Shown here one piece after another: positions 8,217-15,078 of a stretch of 64,000 nt of DNA. Source of the DNA: Microbacterium rhizosphaerae (GTDB lineage Bacteria; Actinomycetota; Actinomycetes; Actinomycetales; Microbacteriaceae); contig NZ_CP139368.1 of assembly GCF_034120055.1 (NCBI RefSeq), positions 1,984,001 to 2,048,000 on the forward strand, read 5' to 3'. Position 1 is the stretch's first letter; each line of letters opens with the position of its first letter. A program made the translations under genes and the position numbers. Below the pieces are notes generated by a model that saw nothing but the letters and a program-made list of their open reading frames with translations, made no database searches and was not told the origin of the DNA.

Positions 8217-8558
8217 ATGAGACGTCACTGGACACCGCTCGCCTTCACCTACCTCGGGCTCGCGATCGCCGGCCTCATCGGCACCTGGTACTTCAACGTC
8301 CTCGCGATCATCCAGGTGCGGGACTACCTCCGCGACCTGGCGACCAGCGGCCCTGCCGTGTCGTCGTTCGGGATCGACCTGCTCGTGGTAGCTGTCGCGG
8401 GGAGCATTTTCATCATCGTCGAGGCTCGGCGCCTGGGTATGCGATTCGGCTGGCTGTATGTCGTCGGCGCGGCGCTTACCGCGTTCGCCTTCACTTTCCC
8501 GCTGTTCCTCGCCATGCGGCAGCAACGCACTACGGAGCTCGCCAGGGTCGAAGAATGA
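8217..8558 (+). CDS. DUF2834 family small membrane protein
   Basis: The 113-aa product has three hydrophobic segments (about residues 7-30, 53-68 and 77-98) and the DUF2834 signature phrases YLGLAIAGLIGTWYFN, SFGIDLLVVAVAGSIF and RRLGMRFGWLYV. The function of the family is unknown; it is an integral membrane protein found widely in actinobacteria. The ATG at 8217 lies six bases after GATGAT, a possible -10 box, so the message may be leaderless. It is separated from the cassette by 136 bases and is probably transcribed on its own. Nothing ties it functionally to the cassette beyond location. Confidence 0.8.
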   Translation: MRRHWTPLAFTYLGLAIAGLIGTWYFNVLAIIQVRDYLRDLATSGPAVSSFGIDLLVVAVAGSIFIIVEARRLGMRFGWLYVVGAALTAFAFTFPLFLAMRQQRTTELARVEE

Positions 8559-8730
8559 TGCCGCCGTACCGCGGGGCGATGCGGGGCCCGCAATTGATCA
8601 GGCGCCGCCGCCGGTGGGGTTCTGCGATGTGAATCGAGGCAGGGAGGATGAGACGGCAACCCGGAAGGACGGATGGGGTCCTGTGCCGGGCATCTCTTGC
8701 CCTGCGAATCGTCGATGCGCGGGATCATCG

Positions 8731-9762
8731 TTAGCCGATCAAGTGGCGTACGAGGCTCCAGCCGGCGTCGTCGCTTGACTCGATCGAGAGACCTTCCTTA
8801 CCCGACCACACGCGGAGAGCTTCGGCGACGTTCTGGTCCTCGCTGTCGGTATAGACGTGGAACGTGCGTCGGCCAGTCGCGGTCTGGTGTCCGACCACGA
8901 CTCCACTCGCACCTAGATGCTGGCCGAGTTCATCCTCAAGAGCGCGCAACGTATCCAGCTCGTCACTGCCCAGCGGCAGCCCGTCTTCCCTCGACGCGAA
9001 CGACATTGTCAGAGCATGGTGTTCGTCAAGTGTTGGATAGTCAAGCCATCGCAAGGCGCGACGATAGCTTGCGAGTCCGCGGTTCCCATTCTCATCATGC
9101 CATTGCGCGACCGCCCACTCATCGATGTCGCCTTCTCGCGCAAGCGCTGCCGCCGCAGTGATCAATTCACCGCCGTCCACCACAGCCGGCGGGGTATCAA
9201 CCACCGCGTCGACCTTCCCCACCCAGCGTTCGACGTCGTCCTCTCCGAGTAGCCAGTCGAGCACCAGGAAGGCCACCTGTGTGCGCATCGAAGCGCTCAT
9301 ATCGGCGAACAGGGGATGGTAGACGGACACATGAAGACGCAGCCGATCAGGGTCGCTGGTGACGCCAAAGCGCATCCGTGCCAGTTCGAGTATCGCCCCG
9401 CCGATTTCGAGCGTATTGCTCAGCGCGTCGGGCTCGGCCTCCTTGCTTGAACGAAATTCCCACGTCTCGTCCCGCGGCGGCGCCGCTCGGAGCCACCGCT
9501 CGGCGATCGGACGAATGGCGGGGGCACCGTTCGCGGAGACCGTCAGCCTGTGACGGGCGTCCTGCCCAGCGCCGAACTCCCACGTGAGGTCATCGTTGAT
9601 TGCCCGGACGCGCTGATCGAGTTGATTAACGAGCGCCGACGCCTCATGTGGGTCCACAGAGTGTCCGGTAGCGCGCCACCAGTCCCAGAAGTCGCTGATC
9701 GGGTGAGTGACGACGTTGTCGGGGACCGGTCGTGTCCGGCGGAAGAAGGCCACGGCGACCAT
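8731..9762 (-). CDS. DUF695-type protein
   Basis: The 343-aa cytoplasmic protein opens with a short basic stretch, then FWDWWRATG and a block ending AERWLRAAPPRDETWEF, as in actinobacterial proteins annotated DUF695. The C-terminal ~75 residues (from LDTLRALEDELGQHLG on, with GRRTFHVYTDSED) form the part related to the RraB-like fold. No enzymatic motif is visible; the family has no established role. The ATG at 9762 has no clear ribosome binding site, and a GTG at 9753 is an alternative. The gene faces leftward, opposite to the cassette, with 172 non-coding bases between it and the DUF2834 gene. It is the last gene before the tRNA-like scar. Confidence 0.7.
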   Translation of the reverse strand: MVAVAFFRRTRPVPDNVVTHPISDFWDWWRATGHSVDPHEASALVNQLDQRVRAINDDLTWEFGAGQDARHRLTVSANGAPAIRPIAERWLRAAPPRDETWEFRSSKEAEPDALSNTLEIGGAILELARMRFGVTSDPDRLRLHVSVYHPLFADMSASMRTQVAFLVLDWLLGEDDVERWVGKVDAVVDTPPAVVDGGELITAAAALAREGDIDEWAVAQWHDENGNRGLASYRRALRWLDYPTLDEHHALTMSFASREDGLPLGSDELDTLRALEDELGQHLGASGVVVGHQTATGRRTFHVYTDSEDQNVAEALRVWSGKEGLSIESSDDAGWSLVRHLIG

Positions 9763-10285
9763 GTTGACACAGTGGGCAGCGCACGGGAACGCAACCGAGG
9801 TGGACCGGCATCGCGTGGCTGCCGGCCGGTGCCTAACTGGTTCGCACGCGGGTGGTTGACCGGGCCGGATGACGACCGGCTACCGCAGTTGTCAGGGTGA
9901 CGGCGAACGGTGTTCGTTTAGGACGAACGATGATCCGCACGATGAATAGGCCCGATACGGGCGACTCGATCGGCGGAATCGGCCGTGTCGAACGCGACGT
10001 GTGCTGATGCGACACAAACGGAGGGGGCGAGGTTCGCCTTGCGCGTCCGGCCCACCGCGAGCGCACCGGCCGTTGGCCTGGTTGACCCTGGAGTAGGCGG
10101 TGGCCACCGCCGGAGTCGGACGACGCGCATCTCGAGGCCAGTCGTCTTTTACTCGCTCTTTTCAACCCCAACCGACCCAGAACAACCGTGACGGCCAGCC
10201 TCCGGCGGGGTGCTCGGGCAACGTAGAATCCCTATTAACGACTGAGAAGTCGAAACAACAGAAAGGATTCGAACCACATGCACTC
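9763..10285. other. Gene-free right edge of the accessory region
   Basis: No gene is supported here. Short open frames on both strands show no family resemblance. The composition becomes less GC-rich near 10225-10275, just before the tRNA-like segment, as is common next to attachment sites. No integrase gene is present, so the integrase, if any, lies left of the window or has been lost. Confidence 0.5.
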
Positions 10286-10325
10286 CTCTCAGGGGGTCAG
10301 GGGTTCGAGTCCCCTCAGGTCCACC
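10286..10325 (+). repeat. tRNA 3'-end fragment, probable attachment site (attR-like)
   Basis: Bases 10299-10315 form a perfect T-arm: AGGGG, loop TTCGAGT, CCCCT. They are followed by a 7-base acceptor strand CAGGTCC, discriminator A and CC. The 5' acceptor partner would be GGACCTG, and no such sequence occurs in the preceding 100 bases, so this is only the 3' portion of a tRNA gene. Such duplicated 3' ends are left when integrases use a tRNA gene as attB. The intact tRNA would then lie to the left, beyond the window. I cannot name the isoacceptor. Confidence 0.6.
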
Positions 10326-10364
10326 GAATTCTCCTGATGACGATCGGCATGTGCGCGCACCGTC

Positions 10365-10380
10365 CGTGACGTACGTCACG
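10365..10380. repeat. Perfect 16-bp palindrome
   Basis: CGTGACGTACGTCACG is its own reverse complement. It lies between the tRNA-like scar and the 3' end of the LysR gene, 22 bases from that stop codon. It could be a regulator operator or a weak terminator stem without a loop; no downstream gene on the plus strand is close enough to assign it to. Confidence 0.5.
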
Positions 10381-10401
10381 TCGGCGCTCGTGGCGGCGCG
10401 G

Positions 10402-11304
10402 TCAGATGCGCGGTTCCACCAGGCTGAGGAAGTCCGCCACGAGCCCAGCACCGCTCTCAGGATGGTTGAACGCAGCGCTGACGGTCCAGACCGGGTCGCG
10501 CAGATCGGTGATGTGCAGCGCGCGCAGCTCTGCGGCTATCGTCTTCCTGGACACGGACTGCGGGACGACGGCGATGCCGAGATCCCGGTCGATCATGTCG
10601 ATGAGGGCATGGATGTCACCCACGGTGAACGCCACTCGTCGGGGGATCTTCCGCCGGGCGAACAGCTCGTCGGTGACCACTCGGATGGCCCAGCTGACGT
10701 CGAGATCGATGTAGGTGCGATCTTGCAGGTCGTCCCAGGTGACGGACTTCTGCGTGGCCAGCGGGTGATCGGCGTGCGTCAGCAGCACCAGCGGCTCGGT
10801 CGCGAGTGCGGCAGAGTCCAGGCCGGTGAGGCGAAGCCGGGGGTCTGTGGTCTCCGGGGTGCCTGCGACGAAGGCGAGGTCGATCTCCCCCTCGCGCATG
10901 CGGCTCAGCAGGGCGGCCGTTCCCGCCTGCGTGAACGTGATCTCGACTTCGCCGTGGCGACGGTGGAATCGCTCCACGAGCTCGGGAACGTTGATCGAGC
11001 CCAGACACTGCTCGGCGCCGACGCGCAACGACCCTGTGATCTCACCCGCCGTCGCCATCACGGCGTCCCGCCCCGCGATCGCCTCTGCGAGGAGGTTCCG
11101 GGCATGGGGGAAGAGGGCGCGGCCCGCCGGCGTCAGCTCGACGCGGCGAGTGGTGCGGGTGAACAGCTGGGCGTTGAGATCCTGCTCGAGGCTCTTGATC
11201 GCGGCAGACAGTCCTGACTGGGACACGCGCGTGACCTCGGCGGCCCGCGTGAACTGACTCTCCTCCGCGAGCGCGACGAAGTACTCCATCTGCCTGAGGT
11301 CCAT
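10402..11304 (-). CDS. LysR-family transcriptional regulator
   Basis: The 300-aa protein has the LysR layout. The N-terminal winged helix-turn-helix runs from MDLRQMEYFVALAEESQFTRAAEVTRVSQSGLSAAIKSLE (written here as the start of the domain, residues 1-19 MDLRQMEYFVALAEESQFT, continuing to about 62). The periplasmic-binding-protein-like effector domain spans about residues 90-290. It is divergent from a pair of aldo/keto reductases with 127 bases between the start codons, the classic arrangement in which a LysR protein controls itself and the neighbouring operon. Inverted repeats in that gap are listed separately. The effector is unknown; an aldehyde or ketone substrate of the reductases is a reasonable guess. 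Confidence 0.93.
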   Translation of the reverse strand: MDLRQMEYFVALAEESQFTRAAEVTRVSQSGLSAAIKSLEQDLNAQLFTRTTRRVELTPAGRALFPHARNLLAEAIAGRDAVMATAGEITGSLRVGAEQCLGSINVPELVERFHRRHGEVEITFTQAGTAALLSRMREGEIDLAFVAGTPETTDPRLRLTGLDSAALATEPLVLLTHADHPLATQKSVTWDDLQDRTYIDLDVSWAIRVVTDELFARRKIPRRVAFTVGDIHALIDMIDRDLGIAVVPQSVSRKTIAAELRALHITDLRDPVWTVSAAFNHPESGAGLVADFLSLVEPRI

Positions 11305-11431
11305 GCCCGCCTCCGCTACTCATGAGTCGCTGTTGTGAGTCTCACAATATTCTTCTGTTGGACAGATAGCAACGTGACTCGTACCGTGGAACCAGTTCCA
11401 CTCAATCGCGGCCCATCAAGGAGATGCACAG
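11305..11431. promoter_or_regulatory. Divergent lysR / aldo-keto reductase control region
   Basis: This 127-base gap holds three symmetric elements: ACTCATGAGT (11318-11327), TGTGA-GTC-TCACA (11334-11346), and GTGGAAC-CA-GTTCCAC (11386-11401). LysR regulators bind T-N11-A sites inside such repeats, and the central element lies near the lysR start as expected for an autoregulatory site. AAGGAG at 11418-11423 is the ribosome binding site of the reductase gene at 11432. Which repeat is the real operator cannot be told from sequence. Confidence 0.5.
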
Positions 11432-12289
11432 ATGAATGATCGCCGGATCGGAAACGTTTCGGTCAGCGAGATCGGGCTCGGCGGCATGCCGATGTCCATC
11501 GAAGGACGCCCCGATGAATCGCGTTCGATCGCCACGATCCACGCCGCCCTCGACGCCGGTGTCACGCTGATCGACACCGCCGATGCCTATCACCGCGACG
11601 CGGACGAGGTCGGGCACAACGAACTCCTCATCGCGAAGGCGCTGTCCGGCTATGGTGGCGACACATCGAACGTCCTGGTGGCGACCAAGGGTGGCCACCT
11701 GCGCCCGGGAGATGGCAGCTGGACGCTGAACGGCCGACCCGACTACCTGAAGCAGGCGGCCAAAGCCTCCGCGAAGCGCCTCGGCGTCGATGCGATCGGG
11801 CTCTACCAATTCCACCGTCCCGATCCCCAGGTCGACTACGCCGATTCGGTCGGCGCGCTGCGCGAGCTCCTCGATGAAGGGGTCATCCGGATGGCGGGCA
11901 TCTCCAATGCGAACGTCGATCAGATCCGGCTCGCGCAGAAGATCCTCGACGGTCGGCTCGTGTCCGTGCAGAACCAGTTCTCGCCTGCCTTCAGAAGCAG
12001 CCAGCCGGAGCTGGAGCTGTGCGCACAGCTGGGCATCGCCTTCCTGCCCTGGAGCCCGCTCGGAGGCATCTCGCGTGCGAGCACGCTCGGCGGTCAGGGA
12101 GCTGCCTTCGAGAGGATCGGCGCTGAGCTCGGAGTCAGTGCCCAGCGGGTGTGCCTGGCGTGGGAGCTCGCCCTCGCCCCGGTCGTCATTCCGATTCCCG
12201 GAGCTTCACGACCCCAGAGCATCCAGGACTCCGTGCGAGCCTCGGAGATCACGCTCACCGACGACCAGATCCGGGAGCTCTCGGCATGA
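11432..12289 (+). CDS. Aldo/keto reductase
   Basis: The 285-aa protein is an NAD(P)H-dependent aldo/keto reductase with the TIM-barrel signature: IDTADAY near residue 47 (catalytic Asp and Tyr), KGGHLRPGDGSW with the catalytic lysine, YQFHRPDPQVDY with the catalytic histidine, and VIPIPGASRPQSI in the cofactor-binding C-terminal region. It resembles the AKR family that includes oxidoreductases of the YajO/general-stress type. The start has AAGGAG 8 bases upstream. It overlaps the next reductase gene by four bases (ATGA), so the two are co-translated, probably under the divergent LysR regulator. Substrate not predictable. Confidence 0.93.
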   Translation: MNDRRIGNVSVSEIGLGGMPMSIEGRPDESRSIATIHAALDAGVTLIDTADAYHRDADEVGHNELLIAKALSGYGGDTSNVLVATKGGHLRPGDGSWTLNGRPDYLKQAAKASAKRLGVDAIGLYQFHRPDPQVDYADSVGALRELLDEGVIRMAGISNANVDQIRLAQKILDGRLVSVQNQFSPAFRSSQPELELCAQLGIAFLPWSPLGGISRASTLGGQGAAFERIGAELGVSAQRVCLAWELALAPVVIPIPGASRPQSIQDSVRASEITLTDDQIRELSA

Positions 12290-13350
12290 GTGCATCACAG
12301 ACGCCCGACACCGGCCGCACCCCGTACCGCACGCTGGGCCGCAGCGGGGCTGTCGTGTTCGCCCAGGCGCTCGGCACGATGACGTTCGGCGCGGAAGCGG
12401 ACGAGCCGACATCGCACGCCATCGTCGACGCCTACGTCGAAGCGGGTGGCAACTTCATCGACACCGCGGACGTCTACAGTGCCGGAGCCAGCGAGGAGAT
12501 CATCGGCCGATGGCTCGCGACGCATCCGACGGACGCGTCCCAGCTGGTGATCGCGACCAAGGGCCGGTTCCCGATGGGCGCCGGACCGAACGACGTGGGA
12601 ACGTCTCGTCGGCATCTGCGCACAGCGCTGGACGACTCGCTCCGTCGGCTGGGCGTCGACCACATCGACCTGTACCAGCTCCACGCGTGGGACGCGCTCA
12701 CGCCTCTGGACGAGACACTGCGGTTCCTCGACGACGCGATCGTGCAGGGGAAGATCGGCTACTACGGGTTCTCCAACTTCACGGGCTGGCAGCTGACCAA
12801 GGCGATCATGCTCGCCGAGCAGCACGGCTGGAGCCGCGCGGTGACACTTCAGCCTCAGTACAACCTGCTCGTGCGCGGCATCGAACACGAGATCGTGCCC
12901 GCGTCGCTGGATGCGGGGATCGGGCTGCTGCCCTGGTCGCCGCTCGGCGGGGGATGGCTGAGCGGAAAGTACCGGCGGGATGTGCCGCCGACGGGGATGA
13001 CACGTCTCGGCGAGAACCCCGAGCGCGGCATGGAGGCATGGCAGCAGCGGAACGCGAACGAGCGCACCTGGCAGGTCATCGACACCCTCACCGGCATCGC
13101 GGACGCGCACGGGGTCTCTCCGTCGCAGGTCGCGCTCGCCTGGCTCAGCGCCCAGCCTGCCGTGACCTCCGTGATCCTGGGCGCGCGATCCGTCGAGCAG
13201 CTGCGCGACAACATGGGCGCGGTCGCACTCGAGCTGGATGACGAGCAGCTGGCGAGCCTGACCGCCGTCAGTGCGCCCCAGACCGAGGACTACCCGTACG
13301 GGCAGCCCGCGGTGGCGCAGCGTCACCGGAAGATCGAAGGTGGACGCTGA
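12286..13350 (+). CDS. Aldo/keto reductase
   Basis: A second aldo/keto reductase, 354 aa, starting at the ATG that overlaps the previous stop. FIDTADVYSAGASEEIIG carries the catalytic Asp and Tyr, IATKGRF the lysine, and YQLHAWD the histidine; LPWSPLGGGWLSGKY and VILGARSVEQLRDN are typical of the cofactor site in the YajO/Tas-like group. The two tandem enzymes are not close duplicates of each other, so they may act on successive or different carbonyl substrates. Co-regulated with the upstream gene by position. Confidence 0.93.
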   Translation: MSASQTPDTGRTPYRTLGRSGAVVFAQALGTMTFGAEADEPTSHAIVDAYVEAGGNFIDTADVYSAGASEEIIGRWLATHPTDASQLVIATKGRFPMGAGPNDVGTSRRHLRTALDDSLRRLGVDHIDLYQLHAWDALTPLDETLRFLDDAIVQGKIGYYGFSNFTGWQLTKAIMLAEQHGWSRAVTLQPQYNLLVRGIEHEIVPASLDAGIGLLPWSPLGGGWLSGKYRRDVPPTGMTRLGENPERGMEAWQQRNANERTWQVIDTLTGIADAHGVSPSQVALAWLSAQPAVTSVILGARSVEQLRDNMGAVALELDDEQLASLTAVSAPQTEDYPYGQPAVAQRHRKIEGGR

Positions 13351-13431
13351 GCGCGCCGACGACCTAGGACCCGGCATCCCGTCGGCCCGCCCGAAAGCCG
13401 CGTGTCGCACCCCGGCGGTAGCGTTCGTCAC

Positions 13432-13869
13432 ATGGCTGAGGGGCCCGCGTCATCGATCACGATCCATCACCACTTCGATGCTGCGCAGAATGCCGTGTGG
13501 CACGCGTGGACGGATCCGGCGATCGTGGATCGCTGGTGGGGCTCGGACCCCGACGGCGTCGTGACATCGGCGGCACTGGACGTGCGCCCAGGCGGGCGTT
13601 TCGTCATCTCGTTCCAGGATTCCAGCGGTGACGTGCACACGTGCACCGGCGAGTACCTCCGCGTCGAGGAGATGACCGAACTGGAGTTCACCTGGTCGTG
13701 GCTCAGCGAGACCAACACCCCCTCGCGAGTGACCGTGGTCCTCGCGGCGGACGAGACCGGAACGCGAATGCGTTTCGTGCACGGCGAACTGCGCGGCGTG
13801 TCGGGTCACGATTACGCGCAGGGCTGGCGACGCACCTTCTCGAAGCTGGATCGCGTCCTCGCCGGCTGA
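13432..13869 (+). CDS. SRPBCC / AHSA1-like domain protein
   Basis: The 145-aa protein has the START-like fold of the activator-of-Hsp90-homologue (AHSA1/YndB) type: an opening IHHHFDAAQNAVWHAWTDP, the WWG motif in DRWWGSDPDG, a central RPGGRFVISFQD strand pair, and a closing helix GWRRTFSKLDRVL. Bacterial members bind hydrophobic ligands; most have no defined role. The ATG at 13432 lies eight bases after TAGCGT, a good -10 box, so the transcript is probably leaderless; a GTG at 13402 in the same frame is less likely. It stands alone, 81 bases after the reductase operon. Confidence 0.85.
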   Translation: MAEGPASSITIHHHFDAAQNAVWHAWTDPAIVDRWWGSDPDGVVTSAALDVRPGGRFVISFQDSSGDVHTCTGEYLRVEEMTELEFTWSWLSETNTPSRVTVVLAADETGTRMRFVHGELRGVSGHDYAQGWRRTFSKLDRVLAG

Positions 13870-13909
13870 CGGTCCGCGGCGTGCCGTGACGACGTCGAAC
13901 GGTGGTGGA

Positions 13910-14440
13910 TCAGGTCGGTGCGTCGCCGCTGACCCGCTGGAACAGGAGATGATCCTGCCAGCGCCCCGCGATGCGCAGATAGCGCGGTGCGAGGCCGATG
14001 CGCTCGAACCCCGCCCGGCTGAGGACGTTCTGCGATGCGGAGTTCGACACGAGGGTCGCGGCCTGAACGCGGTGCAGCGCGAGCTCGGTGAAGGCGAGAT
14101 CCACCGCCGCATTCACCGCCTGGGTCGCGTAGCCCCTGCCCGTCCGGTCCTGAGACAGCCAATACCCCATGCTGCACGACTGGAACGCCCCCCGGACGAT
14201 CGCGCTGAGCGTGAGGCGCCCGGCGACCTCGCCATCGTCGTCGAGGACGACGAACGGGACCGCCTCACCGGCGCGATGGCGGGCGAGCGCCGCATCGATG
14301 TCGGTCCGCTGGCCCGCGACCGTGAAGTACTCGTCCGGCCGCAGCGGGTCCCACGGCGCGAGGAACTCGCGGTTGCGGGCGTGGAGGTCTGCCAGCGCGA
14401 TGTCATCCGTCGGCTGGATGAGTCGGATGCGGGGTGCCAC
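13910..14440 (-). CDS. GNAT-family N-acetyltransferase (RimJ/RimL type)
   Basis: The protein, 176 aa from the GTG at 14440, has the RimJ/RimL version of the GNAT fold: PRIRLIQPTDDIALADLH at the start, EFLAPWDPLRPDEYFT, the acetyl-CoA loop region RTGRGYATQAVNAAVDLAF, and the closing ASQNVLSRAGFERIGLAPRYL, where the family's N-x-x-S-x-x-x-x-E/G-F-x-x-x-G pattern is clear. These enzymes acetylate the N-terminal amine of ribosomal proteins or other amines. GTG 14440 fits the family's N-terminus; an ATG at 14488 would add 16 unlikely residues. It is transcribed convergently toward the SRPBCC gene. Confidence 0.88.
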   Translation of the reverse strand: MAPRIRLIQPTDDIALADLHARNREFLAPWDPLRPDEYFTVAGQRTDIDAALARHRAGEAVPFVVLDDDGEVAGRLTLSAIVRGAFQSCSMGYWLSQDRTGRGYATQAVNAAVDLAFTELALHRVQAATLVSNSASQNVLSRAGFERIGLAPRYLRIAGRWQDHLLFQRVSGDAPT

Positions 14441-14580
14441 GCATCCACTGTTCCACGTGCGTGCCCGCGCACGTGCCTGCTCGCGCATCGGCGGAGGGTC
14501 GCGACAGACGATCCAGGCGTGTTTCAGGATGATCCGCTAGCCTCGACGGGTCCGACAACCCTCTGAGGACGATTGCCCGC

Positions 14581-15078
14581 ATGACCGAGCCGCCCGCGAC
14601 CCGACGCGAAGCACGACTCGCCGCGGCCGCCAGCGCCGCCGCGAGCGAAGCGGTGTTCGTGGACCCCTCCGGTCGACGGTCACGGCGCCTGCGCATCGTG
14701 GTGACGGCCGTGGTGGTCGGCGTCGTGGCGTACGTCGCGTTCCTCGTGTTCGCCGTGGCGGGCGTCCCCGGAGTCAGTTCGCCGCTACTGCCGGGACTGC
14801 AGCAGCCCGCTGCGGGTTCGCCCGCTCAGCCGGTCGTCACCCCGACGCCGACGCCGCACCCCGCGACGTCGTCCGCCACGCCGGGGACCGTGACGCCCGG
14901 GAGATCAGCCACCCCCACGGCCAAGCCGGTCGCATCGGCGGCCCCGTCCGGCCGTCCGGCACCCGCCGCGACGCCGGCTGCGGTGCTGCCGACCGCGAGC
15001 CCCACTGCCACCTCCCCAGGCCGCAGCGGTACTGCTCCCAAGCACACCGCCCAGCCGACCCCGCCCGCGAAGCCGTGA
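14581..15078 (+). CDS. Membrane-anchored Pro/Thr/Ala-rich protein
   Basis: The 165-aa product has a cytoplasmic basic head, one transmembrane helix at about residues 40-62 (VVTAVVVGVVAYVAFLVFAV), and a low-complexity extracellular tail rich in Pro, Thr, Ser and Ala (for example TPTPTPHPATSSATPGT). The tail looks like a wall-spanning or O-glycosylated stalk. Its stop overlaps the start of the deacetylase/glycosyltransferase gene by four bases (GTGA), so it is probably a partner of that enzyme at the cell surface. No domain is recognisable; function unknown. Confidence 0.8.
   Translation: MTEPPATRREARLAAAASAAASEAVFVDPSGRRSRRLRIVVTAVVVGVVAYVAFLVFAVAGVPGVSSPLLPGLQQPAAGSPAQPVVTPTPTPHPATSSATPGTVTPGRSATPTAKPVASAAPSGRPAPAATPAAVLPTASPTATSPGRSGTAPKHTAQPTPPAKP

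Noticed and set aside
10255..10275. A second, inverted tRNA T-arm (AGGATTCGAACC)
   Set aside because: The reverse complement has a T-loop-like TTCGAAT, but the flanking bases do not pair into a stem, so it is a chance resemblance.
10240..10325. A complete tRNA gene
   Set aside because: Only the T-arm and 3' acceptor strand are present. No GGACCTG 5' partner, D-arm or proper anticodon stem occurs upstream.
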